This document shows, one piece after another, positions 11,701 to 20,782 of a DNA stretch of 64,000 nucleotides (position 1 is the first letter of the stretch; every line of letters begins with the position of its first letter). Made by a program: the position numbers and the translations under genes. The stretch lies in contig OZ020265.1 of the NCBI GenBank assembly GCA_963971285.1, positions 6,426,270 to 6,490,269 on the forward strand. Reading direction: 5' to 3'. Under the pieces are notes generated by a model. It searched no databases and was not told the DNA's origin. It saw only the letters and a program-made list of their open reading frames with translations. This stretch comes from Astropecten irregularis. Its lineage: Eukaryota; Echinodermata; Asteroidea; Paxillosida; Astropectinidae.

Positions 11701-14700
11701 AAAACGGGTACCAGACTATTTCGAATCCAAGCCTCGGTTTGATTACACTGCTTTGAATGGGGATGGATGCACCGTGAAAAAGGTCTATATTGAATTAAAG
11801 GTAATATCATACTTTGGTTTTTGTCAAAGAAATGCAGATTCACGGGCAGAAATATCAAGAAAGATACAGGAACAGTCATCTGTGAAATTCCCAGTCCCAT
11901 ACCGTGCCCACTTTTTGAGAAAACTGTGAAAAACAGCCACAGTATTTAAAAAAAAATATCACTGTTATTTTTTAATCTTTTTAATGATGTGTTTCTACCA
12001 TCACCATGAGCTTCATACCCTTTAAGTTATACATGTAGGTATTAAATCTGTGAAGATTTCTGTTTTGGTATACTACCAAAGTATGATACTACCTCTTATT
12101 TAAGCTATATAATTTTTCTAGATTTATCAAAAGAATGATGTTACGTGAGGGAACTTCAACATGGAGATGTGATGTGTTTTGGTGTCGTAAGCTTTGGAAG
12201 TTTGCAACATCACTGACAAGGAATAAAATCTATAGAATGACCTAATTATCTTGATTTAAGGATTTTTTTGTCTGTAGAATGATCTTGATTGACATTATAT
12301 AGAATTTTCTGAAGAATGATCTTCATTTACCCAAAGAATCTGTTATCCTAATAATAATAATAATAAACCGTTTTTTATATAGCGCATATCACAATCAACG
12401 TATGACGTCTCTATGCGCGTATTACTAATATCCCTGGTAATTGGGCTACAATTATTACAATCCTGAAACCATCTCAACTCCCTGTGGAGTATCCAGCCCC
12501 GGCTGCCGTATTCAGTGCATAGAGACTAATCAAACCACAAAGCCATCTCTACCCTCGCAGGTACCCATTTACATCTGGGTGAAGAGGAACAATATGTGAC
12601 AAAGCGTCTTGCCCAAGGACGCAAGCACCATTAACCCATGGCTGGATTCGAACCCACAATCTGTAGATTGACCACAAGACTTTGAGTTCAACACGCCAGA
12701 CCGCTAGGCCACAGCACTCCACCTATCTGTAGAATGACCTTGATTTACAAATGAGATCTGTAGAATGATCGTGATTTAAAAATGGAATTATCTGTAGAAT
12801 GATGTCATCTTCAATCACCAACAGATCTGTTTTCTGAGAATGATCTTGATTTTAATACAAGGGGAATTATCTGTAGAATTGTCTTCATTTTATACCCAAA
12901 GAATCTGTTATCCTATCTGTAGAATGACCTTGATTTACAAATGAGATCTGTAGAATGATCGTGATTTAAAAATGGAATTATCTGTAGAATGATCGTGATT
13001 TAAAAATGGAATTATCTGTAGAATGATCTTAATTTAAAAATGGAATTATCTGTAGAATGATCGTGATTTAAAAATGGAATTATCTGTAGAATGATCGTGA
13101 TTTAAAAATGGAATTATCTGTAGAATGATCGTGATTTAAAAGTGGAATTATCTGTAGAATGATTGTGATTTAAAAATGGAATTATCTGTAGAATGATCAT
13201 GATTTAAAAATGGAATTATCTGTAGAATGATCATGATTTAAAAATGGAATTATCTGTAGAATGATCGTGATTTAAAAATGGAATTATCTGTAGAATGATC
13301 GTGATTTAAAAATGGAATTATCTGTAGAATGATCGTGATTTAAAAATGGAATTATCTGTAGAATGATCGTGATTTAAAAATGGAATTATCTGTAGAATTG
13401 TCTTAATTTTATACCCAAAGAATCTGTTTTCTGTATAATGATCTTCATTTACCAAAACAATCTTATATACATGTATGTATAGTGATCTTAATTTACAAAG
13501 CCGTATCCTCTTTGAGTGATCCCCCATATACCGTTCCCAGGTTGCAGAATTGCTGCGTGTTTCATTGAAACGATCCCTGGGGTATGGCGGTGTGTGTGTG
13601 GTTTCATGGTTTCTGACTGCCAAACGAACAAAGATAATTGACTATTGGGGTCACCACCAACGTAGGGCTGGATAGCTCAGTTGGTAGAGGTCCTGTACGG
13701 TATTCAGGAGGTCGCCGGTTCAAATCCAGCTCCAGTCAATTTGTCTTTGTTCACTTTTCAATCATTTACAAATGGAAAATCTGTAGAATGATTTTCATTT
13801 TTAATACCAAAAATGAATCTATTATCTGTTGAACGATCTCCGCTTACCAAAAGAATCTGTTATCTGTAGAATGGTCTTGGTTCTGCCGCTGGGCACACAG
13901 ACTCAGGTCAAACGGCGCCTGCTGCGTCGAGCTGGACCAGACAAAGTAGAACGTTCCGGAGCTAAGAAGCTTCCTGACCTCACTGATGCGCTCCTCGTCG
14001 CTAGGGTCCCGTCTCAACGAGATGAAGGTTGTTGCCGTAATACGGAAAATCTCGGAGGAGCCTACCTTGCCGACAGACACACAACCAGTGACGATCACGA
14101 GATATAGGATTGTCTGTTCACCTGAATTTAAACGCAATATGAAAATCGTCACATATAAAATATGGACAAAATCTGATAACATCTTAGGTAGAGAAACTAT
14201 ACACCGATACAACGGCGCGACCATGGGCCAATTTTACGGCGCTGCTTAGCACAGACATTTGCTAAGCATGACATTTCTGTCTTACTAAAAACAGGGTTAA
14301 CAACCAAATTTCGAAGTGTTGTGTATCGCTTGTGATTGTTCTTTGGCTGTTGTTCACGGAACATGAATTTCAAATGAAATTTTTAATGGTGGTTTGTTTT
14401 ATTGGGAAAGACATTTTTGTGCTAAGCAAATTTTTGTGCTTGTGCTAGGCTTGGGACTTATTTTGATTCTGCCATTTTAGGCCCTCCAAAACAAATGAAG
14501 GGATCGGCCACACAACGAAGCCAAAGCAAGGCTCCAGCTTCGCCGTGTATCTCAAGCCCTTCATTTCATGATTTAGGCTACGAAAGACGGCAGCAAAATA
14601 AATCCCAAGCCTAGCCTCAACAAATCCTGCTTCGGAAAATGTCGCACGCGTACAGCACTTACCGATATTGAGCCGAAGAACGCCAAGGCAACCGTAACCG

Positions 14701-16395
14701 TCGAGTAATTTCTGATACTGTTTCTTCAGGGTCTCCGTTTCAGCTTGGCCTGTTTAACGATTAAACATGAAGAGAAATAACCACAAGGGAAACTGACTGG
14801 ATGATTCTTAGTTTATTGAAAGGTGAAGAAAGAAAAAATTACAGGAGCCGGATTCGAACCAGCGGAAAACATCGATTTTCATCACACGGAATGATTGTGA
14901 GTACAAATAGGCTGCATTTCATCCCTGACAATTGGACATGACGGAGAAGAGATGGAACGATTTTCAAGCTGATTTGTGATGTTTTTTTTTGTCATTTGGG
15001 GACATTTTCGTCTAAAGTGCATGCCATGAAGTACAATTTTTTTCGTGCACAACACATTTAAGTGTCAATGGCGCTAGACCGACCGTCAACCCCAAAATTA
15101 AAAAAAGGGAGTTCAGCGCCCCAGTTACTGGGTCTAACTTGTTTGACAAAGTATGAGTGAGCTGTTTTAGTTCTGTCACCTTTACTTTAGGCTTGGAAAG
15201 AATTCCAATGACATCTGACAGCCATTACGGAAAAAGGGTTATATCCTCCAAGAGTTAACTTATTTGATGCAAGTCATAATGAACTTCAATTTCAGGTGTA
15301 TAACACTGGGGTAGCATATCTGAAAAGTGAGATTTTCAGTGTTTTTTTACCTACAATGATACATGTACATACGTACATACTTTGAATGCAGCAGTAGCCA
15401 TTTTTCTCATAACACCCTCTGTCGGTCCCATGTAGCCTATTTTGTGCACAAGTAATGGCCGTCAGTGGAATTCTTCCCCATACCCTTTGAAACAAAATGG
15501 CAATGCCCCAAAATCGGGGATTGTGATAAGACGGGTCCCAAAACTATAAAGGAAAGGAAAACTACTTTTTGGAAAGTTACTTACCTCCTTTTTATACCTC
15601 CATGCCTAAATATACCTTGGTGATGTCCTCTTCTACATAATTATTAGCGAGGTTAATTTTGTGGAGAGAGGGCAGGGCTTTGATTTTTGAGGGAAATTAT
15701 ATGGGGTAAAGGCTAAAAGAGTAAGACAGTAACGAAGATGGAACTTTTCAAGGCCGCAGAAGAGAATAGTCTGGTTTCCACCCCTGAGATTGGTCAAGTG
15801 ACGTGGGAAATGACCTTCAGACAATTTGAAGACTATTGGAGTATTGATCTGTTGAGTCTGGGCACTAGACTAGCCAGACCAGACAAAATGGCCTCTCACG
15901 ATTAGACGGGCTGTTTTCAAGTTTGCAAGAAGCATGTAAGAAAATTGCATTTTTACATCGAAATGAAATTGAAATGTTGCACAAATTTCTTCTGTCTGGG
16001 GTTTTGTCAAAAGTATCATTTTTGAGGAGTAGAAACTATTTAACTTTTAAGGGCTAAAATAATCAATGTGTTTGGGGATCCCTTCTTATCACAATCCCTT
16101 CAAAATCAAAACATCGGAGACAGTTGTACCCCGGCCCCGCCCACTTAATTAACACTAATAGTTAGTGGATAGGAGTAACGTAGAGTGCACGACAGGTGCT
16201 GCAGTGCTGGTTAGGTTTGGCCGATTCTTACTCTCAAAACAACCACCGACTCGGACCGATTAACTTACTCAAGACTGCAACGGCGTCGGATTCAAACAGC
16301 AACGTCTCCTGTCTCTTCCGTGTCTCTAGGATAACAGAATACGGCGGCTCTAGTTTGTGGTAAATTCGGAAAGATTTTCCGAAAGTTTGGGCCAT
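270..16395 (-). CDS. SYNJ1/SYNJ2-like: Synaptojanin, 5' part (SAC domain and start of 5-phosphatase domain)
   Basis: Synaptojanins remove phosphates from phosphoinositides on endocytic and synaptic membranes through an N-terminal SAC domain and a central inositol 5-phosphatase. Eleven exons splice in frame: 16269-16395, 14663-14749, 13848-14121, 11290-11515, 10024-10172, 9403-9499, 8314-8474, 6111-6192, 5010-5162, 4332-4497 and 270-458 (1711 nt, about 570 residues). Every border is GT/AG. The start ATG at 16395 lies in a good context (AAAAATGG), and the first residues, [15 protein letters not shown], match the family N-terminus. Residues such as [49 protein letters not shown] and the SAC motif near residues 384-390 are very close to vertebrate synaptojanin as I recall it. 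The gene continues past the left edge, so most of the 5-phosphatase and the proline-rich tail are absent. SYNJ1 and SYNJ2 cannot be told apart here. Confidence 0.96.
682..1051. mobile_element. MITE with about 39-bp terminal inverted repeats
   Basis: The left end, TAGGAGTCC followed by CTGGGCCGGCGCCAGTTGG, is matched by its reverse complement at 1013-1051. The interior is rich in GGCGCC and GCCAGT motifs. No coding capacity is seen. It lies in synaptojanin intron 10. The superfamily is not clear. Confidence 0.75.
1218..1667. mobile_element. mariner-like MITE (CAGGGTGTCCC ends)
   Basis: The ends CAGGGTGTCCCAAAAAA and TTTTTTCTGGGACACCCTG are inverted repeats. Each is flanked by TA, the usual Tc1/mariner target. 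A second internal inverted match (attcagatatgtgatgcagcc against its complement) suggests a foldback structure. No transposase is seen. Confidence 0.8.
1670..2095. other. Intronic DNA with no recognised feature
   Basis: AT-rich intron 10 sequence. I see no repeat family, exon or RNA gene here. Confidence 0.5.
2098..3475 (+). mobile_element. tRNA-headed repeat split by a LINE fragment
   Basis: The body of the tRNA-type repeat is seen at 2098-2240 (TCAGTTTCCCTTGTGG, then CTTTGAGTGATCCCCCATGT). It resumes at about 3240 with GATCCTTGGGATATGGC, the conserved TTTCATGGCTTCTGACTGCC, a tRNA-like head at 3338-3405 with B-box GGTTCGAATACC, and the CAGTCAGTTTCCCTTGTGG tail. The LINE fragment lies between the two halves. 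Confidence 0.7.
2216..3235 (+). mobile_element. CR1/L2-type LINE, 3' end of reverse transcriptase ORF
   Basis: Translation gives the C-terminal part of a non-LTR reverse transcriptase: [78 protein letters not shown] and [11 protein letters not shown]. These are the typical blocks of the CR1/L2/Rex group. The reading frame shifts once near 2665, so this copy is dead. The catalytic YXDD region is missing because of 5' truncation. The 3' end runs through GTAGAGCGCCATAGAAATG into an (ATT)n tail, as in L2-like elements. It is nested in an older tRNA-headed repeat. Confidence 0.85.
3819..4164. mobile_element. TTAA-flanked MITE, family 2 (AGGTACA ends)
   Basis: The copy is flanked by TTAA on both sides, and its ends AGGTACAACA and TGTACCT are inverted. 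The interior shares the block TTTCTGGATAAATACACCATT with family 1. The TTAA target is typical of piggyBac and Kolobok transposons. No transposase is seen. Confidence 0.75.
4689..4972. mobile_element. Inverted-end repeat with CCTGGCCAGG core (104-bp-unit family), short copy
   Basis: The ends TTAGGGAGAGAAACC and TTCTCTCCCTAA are inverted, followed inside by GGGCC(C/A)AGCC and AAAAGCCAGGCCAGGCC. This copy carries only part of one internal unit (GCCTTGAACTATCAACTTCA). Longer copies occur elsewhere in the window. Confidence 0.75.
5403..5653. mobile_element. MITE with about 30-bp inverted ends
   Basis: CACTGATCTATACAAACTGG at 5404 returns as its reverse complement, CCAGTTTGTATAGATCAGTG, at about 5633-5652. 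The inverted match continues a few bases further inside (GGTCGCG). There is no coding content. It is followed by a short (GTGTGGTAAT)n run at 5700-5740. Confidence 0.7.
6111..6192 (-). CDS. Synaptojanin exon 8: SAC catalytic motif
   Basis: This 82-nt exon encodes [18 protein letters not shown] followed by AVQAFFGLL. It holds the CX5R(T) active site of SAC phosphatases, with the cysteine near residue 384 and the arginine near 390. The catalytic residues are intact, so the SAC domain looks active. It joins exon 7 in phase 2 and exon 9 in phase 0. Confidence 0.95.
6240..6606. mobile_element. TTAA-flanked MITE, family 1
   Basis: The ends AGGTAGTATCATACTTTGG and CCAAAGTATGATACTACCT are inverted and flanked by TTAA (6236-6239 and 6607-6610). 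The interior is conserved: TCTGTGAAAATTTCAGTCCC, GATCTTTTAAAAGATC and CTGGATAAATACACCATTT. This is the most frequent family in the window. Confidence 0.85.
6755..7243. mobile_element. 104-bp-unit inverted-end repeat, three internal units
   Basis: Three tandem internal units (AACTATGATCCAGG, AGCAGGGGCTTGAAGTTG, ATAGAAGCCCAAGAGCCCAG) lie between ACTTCACTACAATAGAGCTG on the left and the GCTTCTCTCCCTA end on the right. The left end is replaced by a GGGTCGATTTC-type palindrome at about 6645-6755. Confidence 0.75.
7258..7650 (+). repeat. tRNA-headed repeat, two heads
   Basis: Two tRNA-like heads (7280-7335 and 7540-7605) with TAGCTCAGTTG A-boxes and GGTTC(G/A)AATCC B-boxes are joined by the usual body (TTTCCCTTGTGGTTATTTGA, TGATCCCCCATGTACCG, TTTCATGGCTTCC). 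Both heads are too diverged to be functional tRNA genes. Confidence 0.7.
7648..8313 (-). repeat. Four 164-bp tandem copies fusing part of synaptojanin exon 7 to a tRNA-repeat tail
   Basis: The 3' end of exon 7 with its donor is repeated at about 7658, 7821, 7986 and 8150, before the true exon that starts at 8314. Spacing is 163-165 bp. Each copy holds about 78 nt of exon (encoding [20 protein letters not shown]), then CGGAGGTCGCTGGTTCGAAT and CAGTTTCCCTTGTGG from the tRNA-headed repeat, then intron sequence. The copies have donors but no acceptors. Confidence 0.88.
8690..9145. repeat. A-rich tract, GCCTAA-ended element end and 22-bp tandem repeat
   Basis: 8672-8745 is mostly A. 8940-8985 carries CAATACAACAATTTTTTTTT and ATGGCC, a repeat end also seen near 44245-44282. 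9031-9145 is about five copies of a 22-bp unit (GCGATAGCGATGCCGATTAA). Confidence 0.6.
9535..10012 (+). repeat. Tandem tRNA-headed units (three heads)
   Basis: Three plus-strand heads at about 9635-9695, 9779-9848 and 9935-10005 have GTCACAGGTT(C/T)GAATCC B-boxes. They are separated by spacers of about 85 bp carrying TTTCATGGCTTCTGACTGCC and AAAGATAATTGACYATT. A minus-strand head fragment precedes them. It lies in the intron between synaptojanin exons 5 and 6. Confidence 0.7.
10364..10601. mobile_element. Palindromic element A, intact (GGGGCCAATTTCAT ends)
   Basis: Inverted ends GGGCCAATTTCATAAAACTG and its complement are flanked on both sides by CAG. The interior has AACAACCAAATTTCCACGTG and CACTTGTGATTGTTCTTTGG. 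The CAG duplication fits a 3-bp CWG target, as described for PIF/Harbinger elements; that assignment is inferred. Confidence 0.75.
10622..10800. mobile_element. Palindromic element D (GGGTCGATTTCACC ends)
   Basis: GGGTCGATTCCACCAAACTC pairs with its complement near CTTCGTGAAAGCGACCC. The interior holds AATCGTAGGAC and GATGGGTTAGCCTTC. Related copies lie at about 9244-9382, 41987-42124 and 42752-42892. Confidence 0.7.
10814..11251. mobile_element. Element A copy interrupted by a family 1 TTAA MITE
   Basis: The left half of element A runs to 10873, the MITE occupies 10874-11225 with TTAA on both sides, and the right half (CAGCTCCATGAAATTGGCC) ends near 11251. The MITE is therefore younger than this copy of element A. 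Confidence 0.75.
11618..12095. mobile_element. ACGCCTTTTTCACGGCGCA MITE followed by a family 1 TTAA MITE
   Basis: 11618-11791 has inverted ends (TATACGCCTTTTTCACGG and CCGTGAAAAAGGTCTAT). A close relative lies at 48609-48779. 11798-12095 is a family 1 MITE with a clear left end and a decayed right end. Confidence 0.65.
12351..12720 (-). mobile_element. tRNA-headed SINE with L2-like tail
   Basis: On the minus strand the head reads GTGGAGTGCTGTGGCCTAGC with B-box GGGTTCGAATCC. The 3' end is GCGCTATATAAAAAACGG followed by (TTATTA)n, like an L2/CR1 LINE tail. It lies inside the minisatellite, and an uninterrupted copy of the target occurs at about 12905-12930. Confidence 0.8.
13500..13765 (+). 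repeat. tRNA-headed repeat
   Basis: CTTTGAGTGATCCCCCATAT, TTTCATGGTTTCTGACTGCC, then a head GGGCTGGATAGCTCAGTTGG with B-box GGTTCAAATCC and the tail CTTTGTTCACTTTTCAAT. Confidence 0.75.
14228..14450. mobile_element. Palindromic element A, diverged copy
   Basis: GGGCCAATTTTACGGCGCTG, TTAGCAC and CTTGTGATTGTTCTTTGGCT match element A. The right end is lost. Confidence 0.6.
14777..15140 (-). repeat. tRNA-repeat tail plus part of an unclassified repeat
   Basis: 14777-14866 is a minus-strand tRNA-type fragment (GGGAAACTGACTGGATGATT, GGATTCGAACCAG). 14890-15140 has an inverted relative at about 57735-57975 (GACCCAGTAACTGG, CTGAACTCCCTTTATT), so it is another dispersed repeat. Confidence 0.6.
15513..16105. 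mobile_element. Possible MITE with GGGATTGTGATAAGA ends
   Basis: GGGGATTGTGATAAGACGGG at the left is matched by its complement, TTCTTATCACAATCCC, at 16081-16105. The interior, partly rich in A and T, has no coding signal. Confidence 0.55.
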
Positions 16396-16608
16396 TTTTT
16401 GTTGGGATTATTCGCTGTCAGACTGCGGATGTGAACTGTCGGTCTTATTCCAGCCTCTAACTCATAGCCTTTTTGTGCACTGTATAGGGTCTGTGTACAG
16501 ACTATTCCTGTCACCTCGCTGATGAACTACAGAGGGCGCTATAACTGCACAAAGGGTGCACCAACAGAGGGCGCACCACAGTAAATAACTTGATTTTCAT
16601 TGATCTCA

Positions 16609-16976
16609 AAGGTTTTATCACTACTTTGGTTTTTGTCCAAGAAATACAGATTCATGGGCAAAACTATCAAGGAAGATACAGTAACAGTCATCTGTGAAAA
16701 TTTCAGTCCCATACGGTGCCCACTTTACTGAGAAAACAGTGAAAAACGGCCACAGTGGTTTTTTTTAAAAAGTCTTTTCTGTTTTTTGTTTTATCTTTTA
16801 AAAGATCAAAAAGATTTTCGGTCGTTGTTTTACTAATTTCTGGATAAATACACTATTTCAGGCGGAAATATTTTAACAGTATGTTTCTACCACCACCATC
16901 TTCATACCCTGAAAGTTATACGTAAATCTATGAAAATGTCTGTTTTTGTTTCTTACCAAAGCATGATACTACGTTT
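16609..16976. mobile_element. TTAA-type MITE, family 1, upstream of synaptojanin
   Basis: The core is conserved (TTCATGGGCAAAACTATCAA, GATCTTTTAAAAGATC-like centre, TTTCTGGATAAATACACTAT), with a decayed left end and a right end GTATGATAC-like before TTAA. It lies about 210 bp upstream of the synaptojanin start codon. Confidence 0.65.
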
Positions 16977-17222
16977 AAGTGCATAATATAACATGCGATA
17001 TTATCAGAAATAAGGGTATTATCTCGTTTGGGTATTTAAGACGGAAGACAAGTTTAAACAGAACAGTTTGAATAATCACTTCATCACACGGCCATCTTTT
17101 TTTCATGCTGGTAAATTTTATTAAATTTTCCCTTCAACCATTAATATTCAAATTAGTGCTATAAGCGTGAAACATTTTCTTTGGAATGCAAATGTCGGAA
17201 TAATTATAACTACTGATATAAT

Positions 17223-17358
17223 GAGTGCGTTCGTTTAGTTCCCACGAGTCAACATCAGTCTTGCCAGTGAACCTCATCACCGCCCTCTCGCTGCTTGTTT
17301 TCCCACAACCATTCCCAGGTTCAGGGCTGCCCCATAAAAGCTAAACGAACACACTCTA
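17223..17358. mobile_element. Short palindromic element (GTGCGTTCGTTTAG ends)
   Basis: GAGTGCGTTCGTTTAGTTCC pairs with CTAAACGAACACACTC. A relative lies at 60264-60395 (GGTGCATTCGTTTAGCTC and GCTAAACGAATGCACCC). Confidence 0.65.
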
Positions 17359-17637
17359 TGCAAGTTACGCTTAAAATAGTGAAAATAACTAAACAATTTG
17401 GAAGAGAATTGTAACGGAGGATTGTGAAACTTGGAGTCATCGAACGGAAGCAAATTGTTGTCAGTCAATAATTTTGAAACGGCTAATGGTGAAAAATTCA
17501 TCCACTAGTTCACATGAAAAGGAACCTCAAGTTATGGTATGTACGAGTAGGGTTGCATGTAGGATTCATAAACCTCAAGTTGTATAATGCAGCCTGCAGA
17601 TAGGCCCTATACTCTCTCTCTCCAACGAAAAAGTTAA

Positions 17638-18006
17638 AGGGATGGTACAGAACTGGTTTTTGTGACAAAACCGTTGCTGACAGTGAAAGCACATTATGAA
17701 ATCCATCATATACCTTAACTGACAAAACTGTAGAAGTTTGAGGTCAATCAGCAATCTGGGTCACGAGAAAATAGTGAAAACCCGTTTATTTTTTTCAGCG
17801 ATATTATTGCGTTCATAATAAGACGCTTCGAAGCGATTTATTCCAATCGGAAAAATTGTTTCATTTATTTCTCAACGAATAATGGCATTTCAGACAAAAG
17901 CATTTCATGTGATGTTTTCTCCTATCATCACCATTATACTGTGTACGTTTTATGTGAATCTGTGATCTTGAAGTGTATTTTGTCTCACCAATTCTGTACC
18001 ATCCCT
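17638..18006. mobile_element. TTAA-flanked MITE, family 3 (AGGGATGGTACAGAA ends)
   Basis: Inverted ends AGGGATGGTACAGAACTGG and CCAATTCTGTACCATCCCT lie between TTAA sites at 17634-17637 and 18007-18010. A half copy lies at about 61336-61488. Confidence 0.8.
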
Positions 18007-18783
18007 TTAACTATTTTCAACATGAAAACATTCTTATCTGGTCTCGTTTTGTGGAAATTTTCTTTTTGGGGGGAGCAAAAAAGAAGCTGTGCTGTTTGGA
18101 AATTTAATCCGATGAAGTTTGAACCAATAAAGAAATATTCCGATTTCAAATTGCCTGATTTTTCTTTTTCAATATAATTATTATAGCACCAGAAATTGAA
18201 AATTAGGGACGCAACTTTTTTTAGCGCTTGCTCCGGGTGCCGTTTTCCCTAAAATACGCCACAGATTATTAGCTATTTTAAGGAAACATTCGTTTGATGG
18301 GACCAGTTATTGAGTGAAACTACTACAACGAAATTACATAATGTTGTAGATAAAACTGAATTGAAAAGAAAATAAGGACGATATAGTTCGGTTAAAGAAA
18401 CCACAACCAATGATATACGAGTTATTCTAATAACTAATAAAATATTCTACTAATATTTATGACATATCCGTGCGATATTCTGCTATTTCGCTAGGAATAT
18501 CTAGGACAGGTTCAACATTATCCGTTGTCAAGAGGTATCAAATGTAATCCGAGGAAGCCTGTATAAAAACATGGGTAAGAACAGAACAAGAAAATTCAAG
18601 GTTATGATAAAGTCATTGGATTTAGTTGCGATTTTGACTCAGGGTCAATAGTCGTAAGGTCACTTCCAGAGATTGAAATGACACATAGTGGTTGATTTAA
18701 CGGCTCCCTACGATCGATCGTAACTCGAGTTACGAATTAGGATAATCCATCGTATCATACAACTTCTACGTGGGGCTGCGATG

Positions 18784-19657
18784 CAGCGGCGTAGCTACGG
18801 GGGGGCCTGGGGGGGCACGTGCCCCCCCACAAAATCTGTGTGCCCCCCCAGGTGCCCCCCCACAAAAAATCGTGGGTATAGAAAAAAATGTAAGTGTTAT
18901 CTGCAGGGTATGATAGCTATAAAGGAAATAAAAACAACTTAACAGCTTCTACTGTTCCAAAATTATATTTTTTACTTTCAGCAAATGTTCCTGAGTCCTT
19001 AAAACCCTATAGTGAAGAAATCTGTGCAAAATTTCAGTGTAAAAATGCAATTTTCTTACGCGCTTACGGTTGCGAACTTCAAAACAGCCCATCTGCCATT
19101 TTGTCTGGTTTGGCTAGTTAGTCTGGTCCCCAGGTTGAATTTCTCCCGCTCATTAGTGTTGGATTAAAAAGAAATAATGAAGTAATAGTATAAATAAATG
19201 AATAAATTTTTCGGAACAATTGCTTCCAAAATAAGGCTCAGATTGCACCAGAGAATATCTAGAACCCCTGAGCTTCCAGGGCCCTTAAGCGGGCCCTGGA
19301 CCCCGGCCGCAAGGCCTTCGCGCTTATCCAATGATTTTCCAGGGAGCGTGGAAATAAAATACGCCAATTCAATAGCGATGGATGCGTTTCGGGACGATCA
19401 AAGCTAGCTAATTTTGTCTTCCCCCTCTTTTTCAGCTCTTTTGGAGTCTTTCTGTTTCCCTTTTATTAATTTTTTTTCTGGTTTTTTTTTTTTTTTTTTG
19501 CTTGAAGAAAAGGTTGCCCCACGCCAGCTAGATCCGCCCCCCTGCATTTCTCATATTTTGCAAATCTCCAGTTTTGAAAAAATTCCGGGTGCCCCCCCAC
19601 AAAATTCCAAGGCCCCCCCAGTGCCCCCCTGCTGAAAAAATCCTAGCTACGCCGCTG
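18784..19657. mobile_element. hAT MITE, 8-bp target duplication
   Basis: The ends CAGCGGCGTAGCTACG and its complement (TAGCTACGCCGCTG) are flanked by the exact duplication CTGCGATG (18776-18783 and 19658-19665). Both subterminal regions carry long C runs (GTGCCCCCCCACAAAA). The 874-bp interior has no recognisable transposase. It splits a GGGTCGATTTC-type palindrome (about 18690-19715). Confidence 0.9.
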
Positions 19658-19719
19658 CTGCGATGCATCGTAAGTCCTACGACTGACGGTTATTACGGTT
19701 CCGATGAGTTTGGTGAAAA

Positions 19720-20163
19720 TGATCGGATTAATTATTTTGATCTCGGGGTAAGATCAAACCCATTGTTTTTATGTTTCATATTAAGAAAAAAAATGAGTCA
19801 GGTTTTCGCTATTTTCTCGTGACTCAAATGTCCGATTGAGCTCAAATTTTCACAGGTTTATTATTTCATGTACATGCTTGATCAGACAAAGTTTGAGTGC
19901 AGTTCTGGGACAAGTTAATACAAATCATGTATTACAGTATACCTTTAAATGTATAACAAATTCTACATGATTGGTAAAGGTCACAGATTAAAACTATTTT
20001 CGGTATAATTTTGTTGTACTAATTTCTGGATAAATACATCATTTCAGGCGGAAATGTTTCAACGGTATGTTTCTACCAGCACCATCTTCATACCCTGAAA
20101 GTGATACGTAAATCTGTGAACATTTCTGTTTGGGTATGTTGCCAATCCTGTACTGTACCGTTA
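19720..20163. mobile_element. Family 2 TTAA MITE, rearranged copy
   Basis: GATCTCGGGGTAAGATCAAA, TCCGATTGAGCTCAAATTTT, then TTTCTGGATAAATACATCAT and CAATCCTGTACTGTACC match family 2. The order suggests two half-copies joined. Confidence 0.6.
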
Positions 20164-20225
20164 AGAATCTAGCAGAGAAAGTACTTAGAATGTAATAAAT
20201 TCTCTAGGTTAATTCAAATTTAATC

Positions 20226-20560
20226 AACAAATAACCACAAGTGAAACTGACTGAATTTAAGGGATATTTTTTTCCCGATACGCGCAGCAATGCTGCAACC
20301 TGTGAACGATACATGGGGGATCACTCAAAGAGGATGAAATGATCCTTGGGGTGTGGCGGTGTGTGCGTGGTTTCATGGCTTCTGACTGCCAAACGAACAA
20401 AGATAATTGACTAAATTAGGTCACCACCAATATAGGGCTGGATAGCTCAGTTGGTATTGGTATAGAGCGCCTGTACGGTATTCAGGAGGTCGCTGGTTCG
20501 AATCCCGCTCCAGGCATTTTTTCTTTGTTCAATTTTCAATTAATTCAAATCTATTGAACT
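20226..20560 (+). repeat. tRNA-headed repeat with inverted front part
   Basis: 20226-20335 carries the body in reverse orientation (AGCAATGCTGCAACCTGTGA, GGGGGATCACTCAAAGAGGA). The rest is forward with a head at 20437-20512 (GGGCTGGATAGCTCAGTTGG, a short GGTATT insertion, B-box GGTTCGAATCC). It ends about 10 bp from the stop codon of the peptide gene. Confidence 0.7.
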
Positions 20561-20570
20561 TTACATACCA

Positions 20571-20782
20571 TTATATGCCAATAATGGCGAGTGCTGCCTT
20601 GCCAATTAAACCGGCAGCTGTCCCGATGATATCCATGAAATTTTGAAGCCGTTGCTGTTCTTCAAGGTTCATGCAAGTCATTGGATTCCCACGGCAAGCA
20701 GGGCCAAGTAGAGGTGGAACAAAAAATTCAAGATCCGTCTCGGAGTTCGGCTCACCTTCTTCGAAGTTGAACAGACTTTCTT
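20571..20782 (-). CDS. Peptide precursor exon 3: neutral hydrophobic cassette
   Basis: It encodes residues 95-164 and the TAA stop. It starts EESLFNFEEGE, parallel to PISLPDNFEESG of exon 2, has two cysteines (ACRGNPMTC), repeats LEEQQRLQ, and ends NFMDIIGTAAGLIGKAALAI and IGI. The last helix has one Asp and one Lys, so its net charge is about zero. Confidence 0.86.

Larger units (their letters stand above)
12231..13847. repeat. 34-bp minisatellite, interrupted by two tRNA-type repeats
   Basis: The unit is TCTGTAGAATGATCGTGATT plus TAAAAATGGAATTA. It is near-perfect from about 12950 to 13400 and more diverged at both sides. A SINE sits at 12351-12720 and a tRNA-headed repeat at about 13500-13765. 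The array abuts synaptojanin exon 3 (13848), and diverged units match the exon end itself (AAGAATCTGTTATCTGTAGA). Confidence 0.9.
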
